From Letharia columbiana (Eukaryota; Ascomycota; Lecanoromycetes; Lecanorales; Parmeliaceae): a stretch of DNA of 64,000 nucleotides. Below are positions 44,075 through 54,586 of this stretch, piece by piece. How positions within the stretch are numbered: the stretch's first letter is position 1; each line of letters begins with the position of its first letter. Position numbers and translations under genes: made by a program. The notes below the pieces were generated by a model. That model saw nothing but the letters and a program-made list of their open reading frames with translations, made no database searches and had not been told where the DNA came from. The stretch is taken from positions 62,001 through 126,000 of the forward strand of contig NW_023501091.1 in the NCBI RefSeq assembly GCF_014066305.1, given 5' to 3'.

Positions 44075-45667
44075 CTACATGGTCGCGGCGTGTGCGAATG
44101 CGGTGACATCCTCGCCCAACCGTGATTCTATCTTAGGTTGGGGTCTTGAAATAAAAAGTACTAAGATTGTGAAGACCTGGATGAAAACCAAATTGAGAGC
44201 GAGCCATATCACAAATTCGGTTGTTATTGAAAGCCGGGCAGTGGACACCTTATACATTGACCCACGGTAGCAGGGAATCCACATGGTATTTCCAGCTATG
44301 ACTAGCATTAGGCAGTACATCAAGAAGATCAATCGACAGAACCATTGTTCCTTGAAGAGATTATGATAGGACTGGGTAGGACCGTGAGGAACTGTGTTTG
44401 ATTGTTGGATGACACTAGAGGTATCTTTGGCCCGATGGTATGGGCATTGTCGGCCTACCAGATAGCAAAAGGGCAATAGGCATGATCCTTTGAAGTAAAA
44501 TCTTCATCAACGACCTAAGCAGTAGATTAACCATTCTAGGCATTGAGTTTCTCTTGACTTACAATGCCAAAGGACTGTTGGCAATGGACGAGACTAACAG
44601 CCAAGTCTGCCAAACCAGCAGAAACGGTCGTAGGAGCCCGTTAATCATCATCGTGGCCACAGAAGGGTGCCTTGAAAAACCCCATGGCCTGGTAAGCCTA
44701 TATCTAAAAGAGGCATCCCGTCTCCTTTCGCTACTAGGGAGTCTGGATTGAATGTTCAACGAACCTCCATATCTCGGGGATGCCTAAAAGACACCTGATA
44801 GAAAAGAATATCTGCGTGTTTCTCGCCCACCTCAACACCTGTTCCAGAAACAAGGGTGAGTCGAGGACTATTATAAACCTCTGCCTCCGAGGCCGTCTGG
44901 ATCGTGATTTGCCACCCTTTTGCAAGGAGCCAGCGCGTACAGAAGGTATATTCCCAGCCAGAAGTCCCGGGTAAAGCTCTCTATAAAGATCGGAGATTTG
45001 AAAATCTCTGACCGATATGCCGCTGCGCGTCCGGAGAGGCAAGTCACTCCCTGTCAAGGTAGTTCGTTGCAGCTTGATTCCTGTTGCGACTGGCTAACCG
45101 GCCATCGGCGAGCCTCTGCCATATCGACGATGTGTTAAATGATTTTTCGTCTGTGAGATTCGCGCGTTGTCGTGTTTCAACACCACCGACCTCTGATTCT
45201 CAAAGCATGCTAGGTAGGACGTGTCGAAGGAGAAGTGGCTGCCAGAAGACGTCGTCGTCGACGAAGACGGTGATGGAACCTTTTGCGCGCTCCAAATCAC
45301 GGGCCATTTGTTTCCTCTTGCCCGCGGCAAATCGGACGAGGACTGTCACTATTGCTCTGGAGTGTTCTGTACCCTCGAGAGACTTGTCGATGAGCGCATT
45401 CAAAGGCTGTACCTGGTTGTCAATGGTCACCATGATGACTTCCAATGGATCAATGGCTAGCCAGGAAGCCAATGCTCCGACAACAAACTGGATCCCGGTG
45501 CCATTGGTGGGGATAATGATGCTGACATCCCTGGCGGCCAGATTCGAAGATGAAGCGGACAGAGCAACTGTTTTCAAGCGCTGCGAAGCGGCTTCCATGA
45601 ATCTTTCCAAGGTTCTTTGCCACGCCTTACTTGTTAGTAATATGAAGGCGTGACAAAGAAATGGCAA
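44075..45667 (-). pseudogene. Broken family-2 glycosyltransferase (QXXRW type)
   Basis: Minus-strand fragments in changing frames follow the order of processive GT2 enzymes. They are DVSIIIPTNGT, the DXD-like VFVDDDVFWQPLLL, SGRAAAYRSEIFKSPIF, KGWQITIQTASEAEV and the product-binding LEQVLRWARNT (QXXRW). Hydrophobic segments follow (LIFLMYCLMLVIAG and FVIWLALNLVFIQVFTILVLF). The frame is broken by a TGA at 45198-45200 (after LPSML), a single-base shift before the GVTCLSG region, and further shifts near 44920-44960. A block including the usual GDD(K)FLTRW region is shortened. The intact relatives are membrane synthases related to hyaluronan or chitin synthases. The gene is dead or, less likely, badly assembled. 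No repeat sits inside it. Confidence 0.75.
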
Positions 45668-46229
45668 TACCAGTAGATGGCGAGTGTCGGGCTGAATCCA
45701 TGATCAAGTACAAGTCATAGCCTGATTTTCTGCTCGAACAACTAACGACCAGGACACTCGCCAGACCGCCAGAGGCAGCGCAACAGAGAGCGGTAGTCGG
45801 GGGTCAAGGGGACTGTGATGGAGAGTCCGAGGATAGGTGTGACCTGCCGGGTTTGGTGCGATAGCGATGGGCAAGCACCACACGGAAGAGCGCAGTCGCT
45901 GCGGGAGGCTCTCGATCGAAGGTGACCGCGTCGAAGCCGAGGTGAACCGCGATTCTTTGGCTGAGGTGGCAGCTAGAGGGGCGAGAGGCTTGAGCAAGTC
46001 GGTCATGAGACGGTAAAGTATACGCCGATGGCGGCGCAAACCTGCGCAGAGCCTGTGGGCGAGGGAAGGGAAGGGAAGAGTCGAAGATGGAGGAAGGACA
46101 AGCGGCGGTAGGCGCTTTGTGTGGAAGTCGCACCGCTTGAGGCACCCTCGCTCGAGCTTCTGCGATTGCTTTGCATAGATAGAAGACATTAGCTATAAAC
46201 AACGGCATACAGCGAATGTGAAAGGGCAA
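45668..46229. other. Region between two pseudogenes
   Basis: Two overlapping minus-strand frames (141-161 codons) occur without recognisable domains. This may be promoter and leader of the lost glycosyltransferase. Confidence 0.4.
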
Positions 46230-46986
46230 TCACTGTACAAGCGACCCTCCACTGGTACCAATCATCGATCCCATAGCGTTTGTATCTTTCATGAAATAGA
46301 TATAGGCCTCCGCCACTTCCTCTGCTGATCCCGCCTTACCCAGAAACGCACTCTTCGCCACCGTCCCTCTCATCTGATCCCCCTTCTCACCGCAGAGCTC
46401 GGTATCAGTGCCCCCCAGACTCACCAGATTCACTCTTGCCGGCTTCATATCCAGGGCGAGGTTGCGCGTCAACCCGTACAGGGCACTGGCGTATGGCGCG
46501 AAGACGGACCAGTTTGCAAGTGGCTTCTCCCCTACCCGGCCACCTGTCAAGATCAGGAATGAGGTGTAGTCACTCTTGACAGATTTCGGTACCAAGTTTA
46601 CAATCAGCAGCGGTGTCGGCAACGGAAGTGGCGCCGCCTCAATGAGGTAGGTGAAATCGACCTCGTGGAAAGGTTTCACGACGGGAGAACCCGCTGTGTG
46701 AGTTAGATGATGTGGTCGAGAGGATCGGCAGCAGTGGCGTGCGTGAGTGGCTGCTCGAGACAGGACTCGGTGTCGTCTCCGCCGAGTTTGGCAACATGGC
46801 CCGTTACTTGACCGTTGGGGAATGCGGACTTGAGTCTTTCAACGGCATTGTTCACCTTGTTTTCACTCGAGGACGCAATGGCGACGCGGACGTTCTCGTC
46901 GAGGGTTGTTCTAGCTTTGCGACCGCGGATCCGATGCCTGAGGAGCCGCCGATGATGAGAATTGAGTGGCCGGAGATGGAAGACAT
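46230..46986 (-). pseudogene. Frameshifted short-chain dehydrogenase/reductase
   Basis: The start MSSISGHSILIIGGSSGIGSAVAK gives the Rossmann glycine motif. The frame then shifts: ENVRVAIASSSENKVNNAVERLKSAFP continues in another frame up to DPLDHII and a stop. A third segment runs SPVVKPFHEVDFTYL to LVQ in the original direction, with ASALYGLTRNLALDMKPARVNLVS and GKAGSAEEVAEAYIYFMKD. At least two indels are therefore needed: one near 46915, and an apparent 5-nt insertion near 46700. The classical YxxxK pair is replaced by YGLTRN in this subfamily layout. The last 149 codons stay open, suggesting recent decay. It may have formed a pair with the adjacent broken glycosyltransferase. Confidence 0.75.
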
Positions 46987-48113
46987 CTTGTTTCTACAAA
47001 CACGTGCTTCGAAAGCACAGGTTCTGCTTTTTGATAGTCAAAGTAGTCCTTCGATTACGAACAACTGGATGCTGAAACACGACTCAGGCTTGTGATTTCT
47101 TGACAGCTACACGTTTCGATTCTGTCCCAGGGGGAATGGCAGGTGTAAACAGGCATAGTATGTGGTTCTGAGACGTACGATTATACTATGCTGAACAAGT
47201 TTTACACAGTCAAGACTGCAGCTCGCTGGATAGTCTGAAGTGAATACCTTACGAGTCATCCTTGCTGGTACCGGTCCCAACGAGGACAGTGACTATAGTA
47301 GGCATTTTACCACACCAAGAACGCATGGATGGAAACATATCCTTCCATAACTGCACACCAACCCTGCTTGCTATACTGGTCTTATTGTTTGCAGATATAA
47401 ATCCCTTCTTCAAAGCTCAGCACGAGGCATGAAGCATCAATGAAAGAGTTTGCAGCCTCTAAGGTGAGGAAGACCATCAAAAATTGCGCGAATGAGGTGC
47501 CCGAAGGCAACTCAATGACTTTTGCCTCCGCGATGTGCAATGCAGGGCTCAAATCATGAGCGAAGGCCTTGTTGATCGCCCAGCTCCTCACAAGGTAAGT
47601 ATGAGGAGGAAAAATAAGAGTGTGGGATGGAGGCTTAATTTATACCCGAGGATTCGTTAGCGCCACGCTAAGATTTCACATCTGCTACCCGGATTCTGTG
47701 CTAAGCCTGGGGGTTCGGGACTTGAAGGAGCCTAGAGGCTATCGGACTTCTGCTGTGGCGGATGCTGCCACATCGAGGCAAAAAATGCCTGCAACACCAA
47801 GCAATCCTTCTACCTTTACTAACTGAAATAATACCTTCAATACCCTCTTCACAAGCTAATACTTGCCATGGAGTTATTGTTTACGCTAGTATCTGTATAT
47901 TTCAGAGCAAAATCTTCTTGATAGGCCTTTCGTTGGCAAATTGTGTTAGATTTACAGATTTTGAGGGTGTGCAGGGTTTTCTTTCACCCGCGAGCCACCA
48001 TAGAACGTGTAGCCTACCGTACGACTTTGAGACTTTCCCAATTCTGCAAGAGACATAGACAGCAGCAAGCATTCGATTCAAGCTTCCGCAACCCACGACC
48101 TGCCCCATCAGCC
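46987..48113. other. Intergenic region
   Basis: No gene recognised. The 69-codon minus frame at 47382-47591 has a plausible amino-acid mix but no known domain. Confidence 0.4.
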
Positions 48114-49028
48114 ATGACGAACCCTCCACCAACCCTCCTGACACTCCCCGTCGAAATCCGCAGCAGCATCTTCTATCTCGCCCTGCTGAACACACCAGAG
48201 GTTTGCGCCCCCGAGCCTCCCTACCGTCATTCTCTCGACCTCTCCCTCCTATCCACGAATCGACAGGTCTACTACGAAACCCGCACCATCCCGCTCGCTC
48301 TCCATCATGTCGGCAACCAATACGATCCCCAAGTCAACTTCTTGTCTTCCCTACGCCTCCGTCCATTCCAGATAGCGGCCTTGAAAACCTTAGTTATCGA
48401 GTCCCTCTATCCTGGTCACCTGACAAATTTCTTGGCGCTCGGCAAAGACAATGGATATCTCTTCGGTGAAGAAGCGCTTGGACTTGATCTGCTGATATAC
48501 GCGGAAGATTGGATTGTAAAAGGCGCTCGGCGGTGGCGTTATACCGCTTCTCCAGAAGCTGTTCACGATCATCTCCCAAAGTCCAGTAGATGGCTGAGGG
48601 CCTTGTGTGGATTGAAAGGGTGGAAACGATTGGAGATCGTTTTCGGCACCAGAGATTTGGTGAACGAGTATTGGGACCGTGGTGGGTTTATGCAGACTTT
48701 GTTCGATGATTTCAGATCACGCTTGGGAGATCTTGACGACGGCTTCACGATATGGCACGAAGGTCGAGATGTACCGAGTGAGAAGATCGTTGTGCTGAGA
48801 ACAAGAGAGCTCGGGAGATACAAGCAGACTGAATGGTGGAGGGCAGACGTTGGGAGATTGATGGATGGAAGCGAGTGCGTCTTGCGTGGATCTATGGATA
48901 TAAATGAAGACGATGGAGGAGGAAGGCCAGGTTTTCATGTCCAGGAAAGGTGTGGGGTTCCTGGGAATAGGAAGAATCACTGCACGAGGTGTCAGCCGGG
49001 TTGCGGATGCTATACAACCCAGCGGTAA
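48114..49028 (+). CDS. F-box-like protein of unknown specificity
   Basis: The frame is open from 47943, but the ATG at 48114 is preferred because the conserved N-terminal motif PTLLTLPVEIRSSIFYLAL follows at once. The product is about 304 residues. This motif, followed by LSLLSTNRQVYYETRTIPL, is the pattern of the large fungal F-box-like families. The rest has scattered hydrophobic positions but no clear repeats. The C-terminus has a cysteine-rich HCTRCQPGCGCYTTQR tail. Known F-box proteins recruit substrates to SCF ubiquitin ligases; members of this fungal group are mostly uncharacterised. No intron is needed. The neighbours give no functional hint. Confidence 0.7.
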   Translation: MTNPPPTLLTLPVEIRSSIFYLALLNTPEVCAPEPPYRHSLDLSLLSTNRQVYYETRTIPLALHHVGNQYDPQVNFLSSLRLRPFQIAALKTLVIESLYPGHLTNFLALGKDNGYLFGEEALGLDLLIYAEDWIVKGARRWRYTASPEAVHDHLPKSSRWLRALCGLKGWKRLEIVFGTRDLVNEYWDRGGFMQTLFDDFRSRLGDLDDGFTIWHEGRDVPSEKIVVLRTRELGRYKQTEWWRADVGRLMDGSECVLRGSMDINEDDGGGRPGFHVQERCGVPGNRKNHCTRCQPGCGCYTTQR

Positions 49029-49337
49029 ATCGCGGCACCTTCTCTACTTAATAGAGTTCACCGGTTTTGTTGTTCTGGATATCAGGCGTTTGTTATAGCA
49101 AAATTCGCGGGTTGTTCCTATTCTCGAAAGAACAGCCTAGTGTTTGCAGAACTACTTTATGCGTCTTGAACTGCATCCATGAGTCGATTTTTCTCCTGCA
49201 TACCAATCGACCATTTCTACAATCTGCGTTTACTACACTAGAAGTCTTCATCCTCTTCACCATGACGTCGACGCAGCCCAGCGCAAAGAAGGCCTCCAGC
49301 CCTTCCTATCTCACATTCATTCCGTCCAGCATCGCAT

Positions 49338-49910
49338 TCATACTCTGTCTGACACCGCACGTAAGCTCGACAGCAGCCAGCACAATCCACACAACACCAA
49401 AGGCAGTAAGACAGACGCTACAAACCCCACAGCAGACAGACCTGCCATCATAGATTGCAACACCGCAATGACGACATCCAGCGGGACTACTCGCGCAAGG
49501 GTCGTCAATGTTAGGGTGAAAGCACCGTATGTGAAGGTGATACGCACCGAAGGCAGAACTGAAGTGGACAAATTGACGGCGGTGGCGTACATTTGCTTGT
49601 ACATTCGAGGCTGACTGTGAGTTGCATCTGCCGATGGAACGAACATGGACATGGTGTAGTAGACAATGCGCAAGTTGGAAGTCATTTTTCCATCAACCGC
49701 GTTGCCGGGTGAGGGCGGGATGCCACCACCATGGGTCGTGGGTGATATGTATGGCATGAGCGAATTCCCGATGCTGTCACGCTCACCAACTCGCTCCTGG
49801 CCATCAGGCACATCCTGGTCCGAAGGTAGAGCGGACCCCACGTTCAAGATTTGAAGAGGCAAGAAGAGCAAGGTCAGGATCGACGATAGGTATAGTATAG
49901 TTGACTGCAT
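49338..49910 (-). CDS. Hypothetical membrane protein
   Basis: The single open frame encodes 190 residues. It has an N-terminal hydrophobic segment (residues 4-27, signal peptide or anchor) and a strongly hydrophobic C-terminal stretch (about 140-180, containing VASVLLPLVLCGLCWLL). Between them is a polar loop. No family is recognised. A short plus-strand frame overlaps its 3' part (49263-49453), so the strand choice is not fully secure. The minus reading is preferred for its length and its ordered hydrophobic segments. Confidence 0.45.
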   Translation of the reverse strand: MQSTILYLSSILTLLFLPLQILNVGSALPSDQDVPDGQERVGERDSIGNSLMPYISPTTHGGGIPPSPGNAVDGKMTSNLRIVYYTMSMFVPSADATHSQPRMYKQMYATAVNLSTSVLPSVRITFTYGAFTLTLTTLARVVPLDVVIAVLQSMMAGLSAVGFVASVLLPLVLCGLCWLLSSLRAVSDRV

Positions 49911-51822
49911 TCGTTAGGATGTCTACAATGAAAGGTAAGGATTTCGAAGACGTCACCTCTATCCAGTTGACCGTGAATGATAGATAGAGTCGAGTAAATC
50001 GCTCATGCGCGCCTTTAGGTTCCAATTTGCTCTTCTAAAGGCGCACAGTGGACCCGAGCTCCCTCTACCTGCACTGTCCTTCGCATTCGCTTGTCGACTC
50101 ACTCAATGTTACGTTTTCCCTTGCTTGTTGCATGACCAACTTCTCTCGTCCCGTCCCAGGATAGCAACTCCGAATAGACTCACTCGCTCATTTGCCTCGA
50201 AGGCACTCATCGTCGTCCAAAAGCTAGGGTAATTGCACTGTCCTGGACTATGAGAGAGGAAGAGCTTACCGCCTTATCCAAGTCAATCGCAGCCTGATAC
50301 TTACATTGAAAAGTGATCCTCAGACTTGACCGTAGAATCATCGACTCCCTGTATAAGGTATCAAGGGGCGAAGGGGCTGACTCTAGTACAGATTATGGGT
50401 GCATGCTGTTCCAAAAGCACAAACTTCAGGCCGGGGTACCCGTGCATGGCTCTTGGACTCTCGTTGAGAATACTACCAAACACTCTGTACTTGGGGGGCC
50501 ATGTCTACAATGCGGCACACAGTAGGCTTCCACGTATCTTGATCTATGCGAAATATAAGGGCTTTGTTTGGTCACGGCAGCATGAAGCAGGAGATGGGAG
50601 CGGAGAACAGAGAAGACCGAAGGTGCCCACCAGGAGGCCAAAACTACCAGAGACAATAAAGAAATTTTCATGTAGTGAGGTAACTATAGGGCTATGGTCC
50701 AATCTGGGGGGACTGGTGATCAATAGGAAATGTTGTAGTCTAGATCTCTGCAGTAGCCTTGTCCATTTGAGGAATGGATAAGTGGTCAAAGACAGTCAAT
50801 AGAGCACAAATATCAAGCAACTTGAACTTACCCATGTACCGATTACGCTGGCTGGACATTCGGTTATCGAAGTGTGTTCACACCAGATTTGGGAGTTTTC
50901 AGAGTGTCTTTACGGTTGTCAATCAGGAATGAGTTCCACGCTAAAATAGCGCCGGGAATCAGCAATAGTTACTCAGTTCTCCGCAAATCGCACTAAAGTT
51001 CATGAGAGAGGGGCTGCCACTGAGGTATGCTCTATACTGTTTTTGAGAGATCTGATTAATTTTTTCGAGCCGATCCTCAAGCGATCGAGACTCTTGGCTG
51101 CTAGAATATCGTGAAATCCTTTTCGGCTTTTTATTGTCTGCTACGTCCGTAAGGCGAAGATCTTTATTCCCCATTTTTTATTAAACTTTCGCATAGTGTT
51201 ATAACTAGCTACTCTAGTCTGACTATTTCGATACCGTTAGGCTTTGATTATTTAGCTGGATTTGATGGAATAAATGATAAAATTATTTGGGAGTTGAAGC
51301 CTAATTTTAGGTGTTTCCTGGATAGAAGACCTTCATATCGAGGCTCGCAGGGTGCCATTGTAACAAACATCTCTAATAGAACTCTACCTTGTGTACCACC
51401 TATATCAAATTACACATAGAGTCCAAACGTAAATATTCTACAAATTTGTAGATCGGGAGATGGAGTTGACGCCTTAAAGCAAATCGAAAGGAATTATTTT
51501 GTGGTTTTCGACAAAACCCCCAATTGGTTCTAGCGTGGAAAAGATTCACTCCGCCCACCCGGCACCAGTGGGGCCAAATTCTACAACAATCACATGTTGA
51601 ATCACTTCAGGTCTGATTCAGGGAGCAGATCCTCTTGTGAGCGAAATGAGTGATACCCGAGTGGTGCTGACAAGCTTCTCTTTGGCCTCACTTTTAGTAG
51701 TGTCGTTGGTCTTGGATTGGACCATCGCAAAATTGGCCAGACACTATCTCTCCGCCGAGTAGTCCTCTGAGCTGCACTTATACAACCCTGACGACACGTC
51801 TCTACGCCGCCTTCTTTGCGCC
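49911..51822. other. 1.9-kb region without a recognised gene
   Basis: A 151-codon plus frame (50326-50781) and several minus frames lack domains and overlap each other. From about 50960 to 51480 the DNA is AT-rich and may be an old degraded repeat. The minus frame 50959-51174 (with KRISRYSSSQESRSLEDRLEKI) looks faintly protein-like but is isolated. Confidence 0.45.
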
Positions 51823-53319
51823 ATGTCTTCTAAGAAAATGACCGCAAACCCTGTCCGGCCGGCTAGATACCGCCCTGGCAAGGCAGTCGCAGAGGAGCCA
51901 TCGTCTGACGAAGAAGACGCATCCGCGGGAGAAGAGGAGCAATCTACACCGGCAACCAGAGCACCAGCCCCGACGGCGTCATCGTTCCCTTCAGATGCTA
52001 CGAGAATCGCCGGTAGCCTCAAGAATGTCAACCTAAATGAGCGGAGACGGCAAGCTGCTGCGCAAGAAGCTGCACGTGTTGAAGCCGAAAAGGCGGCGCG
52101 GGTCGCAGAGGAAGAAGGCTTTGTGACCGAAGAAAGCGAGGAGCAAGAAAGCAGTGATGAAGAGTCGGGGCCCGGAAGCGGAAGTGACGAAAGCAGCAGT
52201 GAGGAGGAAGCTCCAAAGGTGCTCTTGCGGCCTACATTTATCAAGAAGGACAAGCGGAAAGACAGTGTTGTCGTCCCAGACACCAAGACTGAGGAAGACA
52301 CGTGGGCTGAAGAGCAAGCGAGGCGGAAAGAGAAGGCTGATGTCATGATCCAGGAGCAACTAGAAAAGGATGCTGCTGCTCGAGCTGCTGGAAAGAAGGA
52401 TTGGGATGACGATGAGATCGAAGAAGTTCAGCAGGTAGACGATACAGATGACCTCGACCCCGAGATCGAACGAGCTGCGTGGAAGCTGAGAGAGCTAAAG
52501 CGGGTGAAAAGGGAGAGGGAGGCCATCGAAATAGCTGAAAAAGAGCGAGAAGAGATCGAAAGGAGACGCAACCTTAGCAAGGAGGAACGGGATGCAGAAG
52601 ACAAGGACTTCATCGAGAAGCAGAAGGAAGAACAAGAAGGTAAAGGCAAGATGGGCTTCATGCAGAAATATTATCACAAAGGCGCCTTCTTTCAGGATGA
52701 TGCCAAAGCGGAAGGCCTGGATCGACGCGACATCATGGGTAGTCGCTATCAGGACGATTCGAACCGTGAGCTACTCCCGCAGTATATGCAGATAAGAGAC
52801 ATGACAAAGTTGGGAAGGAAGGGCAGGACTAAGTACAAGGATCTCAAGAGCGAAGATACTGGGCGATGGGGAACCTCCGAGGGAAGAGGTCCTCGAAAAG
52901 CCGATGGTACATTTGACGAGCGTTTTATGCCAGATCAAAGAACTGGAGGGAAAGGTGGCTCTGGAGCAAATACTATCCAAGTTGGAGAGCGAAGACGGCC
53001 GCCGGAGGGCGCACCAGAAGGTCCGCGTGGACGCGATAGAGGCGGACGCTTTGACGAGGGCGGGGGAAGGAGAAGCCCACCAAGACGGTCCTACTCACGC
53101 TCACAGTCACCACCCAGGCGGAGGGATCATTCTTACTCGAGGTCACCGCTACCGCGGAGAGATCGAGATAGAAGTCGGGGACGATCCTACTCATACTCTA
53201 GGTCACCTCCACCGAGGAGAGATCGATACCGCGACGAGCCAAGCAGACGAAAGCGGAGCCCTTCTCCAGATCAGGACCGCTATGGAAGCGACAAGCGGCG
53301 AAGAGTAGATGTCTCTTAG
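51823..53319 (+). CDS. MFAP1-like spliceosomal protein
   Basis: A single exon encodes 498 residues. The layout is that of MFAP1: RPARYRPGKA at the start, acidic Ser/Glu stretches, the conserved VLLRPTFIKKDKR, then a long charged helix (ERAAWKLRELKRVKREREAIEIAEKEREEIERRRNLS). The C-terminal signature KGKMGFMQKYYHKGAFFQDD follows. After residue 400 comes an RS/RG-rich tail (repeated SPPRR, SYSRSP). Known role: component of the spliceosomal B complex, binding Prp38. The RS tail is an addition to the metazoan layout and may mediate phospho-regulated interactions (inference). It ends only 160 bp from the convergent Trs31 gene. Confidence 0.92.
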   Translation: MSSKKMTANPVRPARYRPGKAVAEEPSSDEEDASAGEEEQSTPATRAPAPTASSFPSDATRIAGSLKNVNLNERRRQAAAQEAARVEAEKAARVAEEEGFVTEESEEQESSDEESGPGSGSDESSSEEEAPKVLLRPTFIKKDKRKDSVVVPDTKTEEDTWAEEQARRKEKADVMIQEQLEKDAAARAAGKKDWDDDEIEEVQQVDDTDDLDPEIERAAWKLRELKRVKREREAIEIAEKEREEIERRRNLSKEERDAEDKDFIEKQKEEQEGKGKMGFMQKYYHKGAFFQDDAKAEGLDRRDIMGSRYQDDSNRELLPQYMQIRDMTKLGRKGRTKYKDLKSEDTGRWGTSEGRGPRKADGTFDERFMPDQRTGGKGGSGANTIQVGERRRPPEGAPEGPRGRDRGGRFDEGGGRRSPPRRSYSRSQSPPRRRDHSYSRSPLPRRDRDRSRGRSYSYSRSPPPRRDRYRDEPSRRKRSPSPDQDRYGSDKRRRVDVS

Positions 53320-53479
53320 TCTGTCCATCGTGCTCTTAGACCATCATAATGCCAACCTTACGAACTCCGTGCAATGCATATGCCCATTGCAGCGCCACGC
53401 TATGCTCATGAATCTACTTCGCCTTTTTTCCCTCATTGAATGTCTTTCCCAGTTCCATCGACTTGCTTGTCTATGTTCC

Positions 53480-54274
53480 CTACTTCGTTCCCTCTCTCTT
53501 CACAACCTCTTCTTCAAATTTAATCAAGAACACCGTCTTCCCAGGCCACATTCCCCCCTCTTCCCCAGCATTGTGCGCGCTTACCCCTGCTTTACACCCA
53601 ACCCCACAACAAACCCCTTCTATTATCCCCGCAACGTACGCTGCACAATTCAATTGCGACATCTCCTTTGGCACTGATATGTACTGATTCACCAAGGGTT
53701 CATTATCTGAAATCATGTATTCATGGTTGTTGGTGGAGGAACTTTCAATGGAGTCTGCGGAGCGGGCAAAAAGGTGCCGCCAGAGAGTGTGGGCGATGAA
53801 CTGCAGGAGTGGGAGGATGCGAGTGGGACGGGGAGCGGGGTGGGTGGGGGTTGAGGAACGGAGAAGTAGAAGGGGGAGGAGGCGCTGGCCAAGAGGATAG
53901 CCTGCTTCGTTGAGTCTGTAACATGACTACGTCAGCTCAGTCCGGTCATCAATCTAGCTAAAGTGAAGCTGTTCGCCTGGGTGTCAATAAGTGACGAGAA
54001 ATCGTGAAGCATACCGTCGCTCCAGATCCTGTATCCCCGTCACCCTCTTCTGCGCATAACCAACCATCTCACCAAACAAATACGCAAAGCTTGCCCGACT
54101 CAGCTCGGCGGTACGTGTTCGATTGAGGTTCCGGTCGTAGATTGTTTTGCGGTTCGAGGGCGTGCGGAGTCCTGCATGGTGTTGCGGGGACTGCTGGGGC
54201 ATGCGCTGTGGTTGGAGGGGGGTGGACGAGACGATGGTTTTGGGCCCTTGTTGGGCTGGAGCTGCGGTTGTCAT
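53480..54274 (-). CDS. trs31: TRAPP complex subunit Trs31 (Bet3 family)
   Basis: Two exons (54274-54015 and 53915-53480) encode 231 residues; the intron is 99 nt. After a Gln/Pro-rich N-terminus the conserved core begins: RKTIYDRNLNRTRTAELSRASFAYLFGEMVGY, then AQKRVTGIQDLERRL across the intron, GYPLGQRLLPLLLLR and LLQFIAHTLWRHLF. It ends with MISDNEPLVNQYISVPKEMSQLNCAAYVAGIIEGV. Known role: Bet3-fold subunit of TRAPP, the Rab GEF and tethering complex at the Golgi. It diverges from the ubiquitin protease gene (312 bp) and converges with the MFAP1 gene. The C-terminal KREGTK tail is slightly longer than usual. Confidence 0.93.
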
Positions 54275-54586
54275 CGTGAGAGGTGCATCTGTGGTGGTGT
54301 GGAGGAAGTGTAGCTCTGGAGTTGGAGGTCACATTCAACAACGCTAGTGAGAAGGCACTCTTTGCGGAGCGCTCTCCGCTTGATCAACATATTCCTCTAC
54401 CTTTGACACTACTACCACCTTTTAGCATTATTGATCCATACTGGAAACTGTCATATCTCTCTCAAGTTAGCTCAACCCGAGATGTCTCCTACTACCCGCT
54501 TCCCGGTCTGACTCGGCTTCGCACCTTCCATAATTGTCTCGAATATACAGGCACCCCCCCCCATTTTGGCTCTTCACCGCTTCATA
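54275..54586. promoter_or_regulatory. Divergent promoter, trs31 / ubiquitin protease
   Basis: A 312-bp interval lies between divergent start codons. It is pyrimidine-rich toward the protease gene. No coding signal was found. Confidence 0.45.

Noticed and set aside
46230..46679. Intact short SDR gene starting at an internal methionine
   Set aside because: It would lack the cofactor-binding glycine motif, which lies upstream in another frame. Decay fits better.
50326..50781. 151-codon plus-strand gene
   Set aside because: No domain or signal peptide was found. It overlaps opposing frames and sits in a stretch with no other coding evidence.
54566..54586. Earlier start for the 54.6-kb ubiquitin protease
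   Set aside because: That codon is TTG. The first in-frame ATG is at 54587.
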